Source: Mycobacterium malmoense (lineage in GTDB: Bacteria > Actinomycetota > Actinomycetes > Mycobacteriales > Mycobacteriaceae). From it: a stretch of 64,000 nt of DNA. The notes under the pieces were generated by a model. The model was not told the origin of the DNA and did no database searches. It saw only the letters and a program-made list of their open reading frames with translations. Location: contig NZ_CP080999.1 in the NCBI RefSeq assembly GCF_019645855.1, forward strand, positions 5,255,860 through 5,319,859, in the 5' to 3' direction. Below, piece by piece: positions 61,420-64,000 of this stretch. The first letter of the stretch is position 1, and every line of letters starts with the position of its first letter. Position numbers and translations under genes: made by a program.

Positions 61420-62565
61420 TCAGCGTTTGCGCCTCTTCGGCCGCGCCCCAGGCCGTGGCGTACTCGGTCCGCTATCCTGCCCGGCCGTGTTCGGCTTCTC
61501 CGGTTGAGCCTCTTCCGTTTTCGCTTCGGCCGCATCGCCGTCGGAGCCATCGGGGTTAGTCTTCGGCGGGCCGGACGCGGATCCGGACTTGGTTTCCTCG
61601 TCGCTCGCGGTGGACGAACCGTTCCCGCTCGGCGGCACCGTTTTGGGATTGCGCCTCGGCTTGGCCCCGGGTGCCGGGGCGTTGGCCGCGCGGCGCTGAA
61701 TGGCTTCTTGCCGCTTGGCCTCCTCTTCCTTTTCGATCATGCCGAACACGTAGTGCTGCTGTCCGAAGGTCCAGATGTTGTTGGAAAACCAGTACAAGAT
61801 GATCGCCAGCGGAAGGAACGGGCCGCCGACTACCACGCCGAGCGGAAACACATACAGCGCCAGCTTGTTCATCATCGCGGTCTGCGGATTGGCCGCCGCC
61901 TCTGGGCTTTGCCGTGCCACCGACGCGCGGCTATTGAAGTACGTGGCGATGCCCGCCAGGACCATCACCGGCGCGCCGACCGCGATCACCGCGGGACGGC
62001 TGAAGTCGGTGAACGCGTCCAACCCGGCCCGCTGCGTCATGTAGGCGCCGATCGGGGCACCGAAGAGGTTGGCGTCCAGGAAGTGGCCCACGTCGGCCGG
62101 GGTGAACATGTAGTTCCCGGTCATCCGGTTTTGCGCTACCGACAAATGCGGTTGCCCGAAACCCCCGGTCGTGCGGTTGAACGACCGCAGCACGTGGTAC
62201 AGCCCGAGGAACACCGGGATCTGCGCCAGCATCGGTAAGCAGCCCAGGATCGGATTGAAGCCGTGCTCGCGTTGCAGCTTCTGCATCTCGAGCGCCATGC
62301 GCTGACGGTCCTTGCCGTACTTCTTTTGCAGCGCCTTCATCTGTGGTTGCAGTTCCTGCATCTGCCGCGTGGTGCGGATCTGGCGCACGAAGGGCTTGTA
62401 CAGCAAGGCCCGCAGGGTGAACACCAGGAACATCACCGACAGGGCCCAGGCGAAGAAGTTGGACGGCCCTAGCAGAGCCGCGAACAACTTGTACCAAACC
62501 CACATGATCCACGACACCGGGTAGTAGACGATGTCGAGGCTGAAGAGATCAAACAAAAGACTCAC
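61420..62565 (-). CDS. yidC: Membrane protein insertase YidC
   Basis: The 381-residue protein has an N-terminal membrane segment (IVYYPVSWIMWVWYKLFAAL), YidC core helices with FVRQIRTTRQMQELQPQM and ILGCLPMLAQIPVFLGLYHV, and a basic C-terminal tail (PRPGARPKRRKR). It inserts proteins into the cytoplasmic membrane. Its 5' end overlaps the yidD 3' end by 17 bases. Rv3921c orthologue. Confidence 0.96.
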   Translation of the reverse strand: MSLLFDLFSLDIVYYPVSWIMWVWYKLFAALLGPSNFFAWALSVMFLVFTLRALLYKPFVRQIRTTRQMQELQPQMKALQKKYGKDRQRMALEMQKLQREHGFNPILGCLPMLAQIPVFLGLYHVLRSFNRTTGGFGQPHLSVAQNRMTGNYMFTPADVGHFLDANLFGAPIGAYMTQRAGLDAFTDFSRPAVIAVGAPVMVLAGIATYFNSRASVARQSPEAAANPQTAMMNKLALYVFPLGVVVGGPFLPLAIILYWFSNNIWTFGQQHYVFGMIEKEEEAKRQEAIQRRAANAPAPGAKPRRNPKTVPPSGNGSSTASDEETKSGSASGPPKTNPDGSDGDAAEAKTEEAQPEKPNTAGQDSGPSTPRPGARPKRRKR

Positions 62566-62896
62566 TCTCCCGTTGCTTCGCCGCGGGGGCCCACGCTTGC
62601 CTGGCTAGGGGGCCGGCGTCTTCGGACTTTGGCCGTTGCGGTATTGGGTCCCAGCCTCCTCGATGCCATGGCCCGCATTTCGCGAGCCTGGCCACCGACA
62701 ACCAGCCTCCCCGAATCAGGCCGTATTCAGTGAAGGCATCGACGGCGTACTGGCTACAGGTCGGAACGAAGCGGCACGTCGCCGGGCGCAGTGGCGACAC
62801 CGTGTGCCGATAGAGCTGGATCAGGAAAATCAGCCCCCGCGCAACGAGCCTGCCCGCACGGCCGACTGCCCCGCGCGCCCGCGTCGGGATACTCAC
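62549..62896 (-). CDS. yidD: Membrane protein insertion efficiency factor YidD
   Basis: The 115-residue protein has the YidD signature LIQLYRHTVSPLRPATCRFV and PTCSQYAVDAFTEYG with the three conserved cysteines, followed by LAKCGPWHRGGWDP. It overlaps rnpA by 4 bases and yidC by 17, a compact coupled array. Rv3922c orthologue. Confidence 0.95.
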   Translation of the reverse strand: MSIPTRARGAVGRAGRLVARGLIFLIQLYRHTVSPLRPATCRFVPTCSQYAVDAFTEYGLIRGGWLSVARLAKCGPWHRGGWDPIPQRPKSEDAGPLARQAWAPAAKQRESESFV

Positions 62897-63255
62897 CGGT
62901 CCGACCTCGCCGATTCAAAAGCGCGTCGTAATCCGCGTCGCAGCTGCTGCTCCAACCATGCCGATGACGCCTGCCGACTACTCGGCAAGGCCCGGATCAC
63001 CACCCGATCGGATCGATGGAGGTCGCCCAACATCGTTCGAGCGACATGCCGTAGCCGACGCGCTACCCGGTGACGTTCCACGGCCGAACCCACCGGCTTG
63101 GCGATGACCAACCCGACGCGTGGACCCACGGCCTCGCCGCAACCGCCGTCGCGTCGAACGTGAACGATGAGATCGGGCTGCACCGCGCGCGATCCACACT
63201 TCACGGTCGCGTCAAATTCCGTTGACCGCCTCATGCGGTTGTGTGCGGGAAGCAC
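62893..63255 (-). CDS. rnpA: Ribonuclease P protein component
   Basis: This 120-residue basic protein has the RNase P motif VGSAVERHRVARRLRHVAR and an N-terminal MLPAHNRMRRSTEFDAT. With the RNA subunit it matures tRNA 5' ends. It follows rpmH by 23 bases, the conserved arrangement beside oriC. Rv3923c orthologue. Confidence 0.96.
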   Translation of the reverse strand: MLPAHNRMRRSTEFDATVKCGSRAVQPDLIVHVRRDGGCGEAVGPRVGLVIAKPVGSAVERHRVARRLRHVARTMLGDLHRSDRVVIRALPSSRQASSAWLEQQLRRGLRRAFESARSDR

Positions 63256-63278
63256 CGCCGAAAAACCTGACGTTGCGA

Positions 63279-63422
63279 TCAGGCAGATAACGCGCGGCGG
63301 CCCTTACGGCGCCGGTTCGACACGATGGAGCGCCCGGCGCGGGTACGCATCCGCAACCGGAAACCATGCACGCGGGCTCGGCGCCGGTTATTCGGCTGGA
63401 AGGTCCGCTTGCCCTTGGCCAC
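63279..63422 (-). CDS. rpmH: 50S ribosomal protein L34
   Basis: This 47-residue gene begins at GTG 63422 behind GAGGAG and reads VAKGKRTFQPNNRRRARVHG, then FRLRMRTRAGRSIVSNRRRK and GRRALSA. The very basic composition and the FQPNNRRRARVHGFR core are diagnostic for L34. It is the first gene of the rpmH-rnpA-yidD-yidC-jag-rsmG-parAB array and marks the left border of the origin. Confidence 0.97.
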   Translation of the reverse strand: MAKGKRTFQPNNRRRARVHGFRLRMRTRAGRSIVSNRRRKGRRALSA

Positions 63423-63930
63423 GGCGTTCTCCTCGTTGTCTCTGGCATTCCAATCCGGCCGCTACGCTTCTCTACTGCGTTCGTCCGCGGGTCGGTCGGA
63501 GGTGGGTCTTGCTGCTGGCCGGCGCGGTCCCCAAGCACGGTGGCGTGGGTCGCAGCCGTATCGCCGACGTTCGGGCGACTGTTTGAGGGTACTGACGAGC
63601 TTTCGTTGGGTCAAACTTGGTCTGCCGCAACGAACCCAAACCAAACCGGGAAAACACTCGCTCGTGGCGCCGTCGACGCGACACGTTAACGGCACCAACG
63701 CCAAACACGCGCCAAACACGCGCCTAAAGCGGATTGGAATGCGGCAGAACGGTTGGCAGCCGCACGGAAAACTGTTAGCTTCGGGCAATGCCGTTTCACA
63801 CTTGGAACGGCGCTCAACGACGAAGCGAGGATGGCGGATCGACTAGCTGTTTCGGCGACCTGCACGGGGTTGTCACCAGCATGGAGATCACGAGCCGTCG
63901 CCGGTAGGCTGCGGCTCGGTTACCATCATC
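63423..63930. promoter_or_regulatory. rpmH-dnaA intergenic region, origin-proximal
   Basis: About 500 bases without a convincing gene. It should contain the rpmH promoter near 63423 and, further right, the dnaA promoter. Frames here lack coding character. The origin proper, usually between dnaA and dnaN in mycobacteria, is probably just beyond the window. Confidence 0.6.
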
Positions 63931-63962
63931 CTGTCCACACCTGTGTATAACTATGTGGACAG
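63931..63962. promoter_or_regulatory. Cluster of three DnaA-box-like motifs
   Basis: CTGTCCACA (63931-63939, plus) and CTGTCCACA (63962-63954, minus) differ from the mycobacterial box TTGTCCACA at one base. Between them TTATACACA (63950-63942, minus) matches the classical TTATNCACA consensus. The cluster is immediately upstream of the expected dnaA gene and may mediate DnaA autoregulation or origin function. Confidence 0.75.
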
Positions 63963-64000
63963 TCACCTTGTCGCCGAGCATGGTTGCACTTCGACCCGGG

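Overview
This is a high-GC mycobacterial chromosome segment that ends just upstream of dnaA, on the left flank of oriC. Gene order follows the Mycobacterium tuberculosis interval Rv3854c (ethA) to Rv3924c (rpmH). One difference dominates. The ESX-1 locus, which in M. tuberculosis lies between the Rv3860 orthologue and eccA2, is absent, and four unrelated genes occupy its place. An intact-looking ESX-2 cluster without ESX-1 suggests a M. avium complex or closely related slow grower; this is an inference from gene content, not a species identification.

Layout. 1-0.8 kb: 3' part of an Ala-rich probable secreted protein, then a terminator hairpin. 1-7.5 kb: ethA/ethR divergent pair, a DinB3-type polymerase, a VapBC toxin-antitoxin pair, a PHP-domain protein and an F420-type luciferase-like oxidoreductase. 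7.8-13.9 kb: gltBD. 14.5-18.4 kb: an Rv3860-like MinD ATPase, then (at the ESX-1 site) an SRPBCC protein, a SigI-like ECF sigma factor divergent from an NmrA-type reductase, and a Ddn-family protein. 18.4-35.5 kb: ESX-2 on the minus strand (eccB2-eccC2-PE36-PPE69-esxD-esxC-espG2-MinD-like-eccD2-mycP2-eccE2-eccA2), with eccB2 broken by a one-base frameshift. 35.5-44.0 kb: ESX-2-associated accessory genes, including a lytic-transglycosylase-like protein, large Ala/Pro-rich proteins, and a small DUF2563-like/large alpha-beta hydrolase pair where M. tuberculosis carries esxF-esxE-cpnT. 44-57.7 kb: pcnA, mutT4, Rv3909, murJ, sigM-rsmA, trxB2-trxC, cwlM and Rv3916c. 57.9-63.4 kb: the conserved origin-proximal genes parB, parA, rsmG, jag, yidC, yidD, rnpA and rpmH, with two perfect parS sites. 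The last 100 bases carry three DnaA-box-like motifs.

How it works together. The ESX-2 genes encode a type VII secretion machine with its own substrates (EsxC/EsxD, PE36/PPE69), chaperone (EspG2), protease (MycP2) and ATPases. The origin-proximal block combines chromosome segregation (ParAB/parS), RNA processing (RnpA, PcnA), membrane-protein insertion (YidC/YidD) and cell-wall control (MurJ, CwlM). The redox pair trxB2/trxC sits behind a SigH-like promoter. The most distinctive regulatory structure is a pair of mirror-image ECF-type promoters between the SigI-like gene and its divergent reductase.
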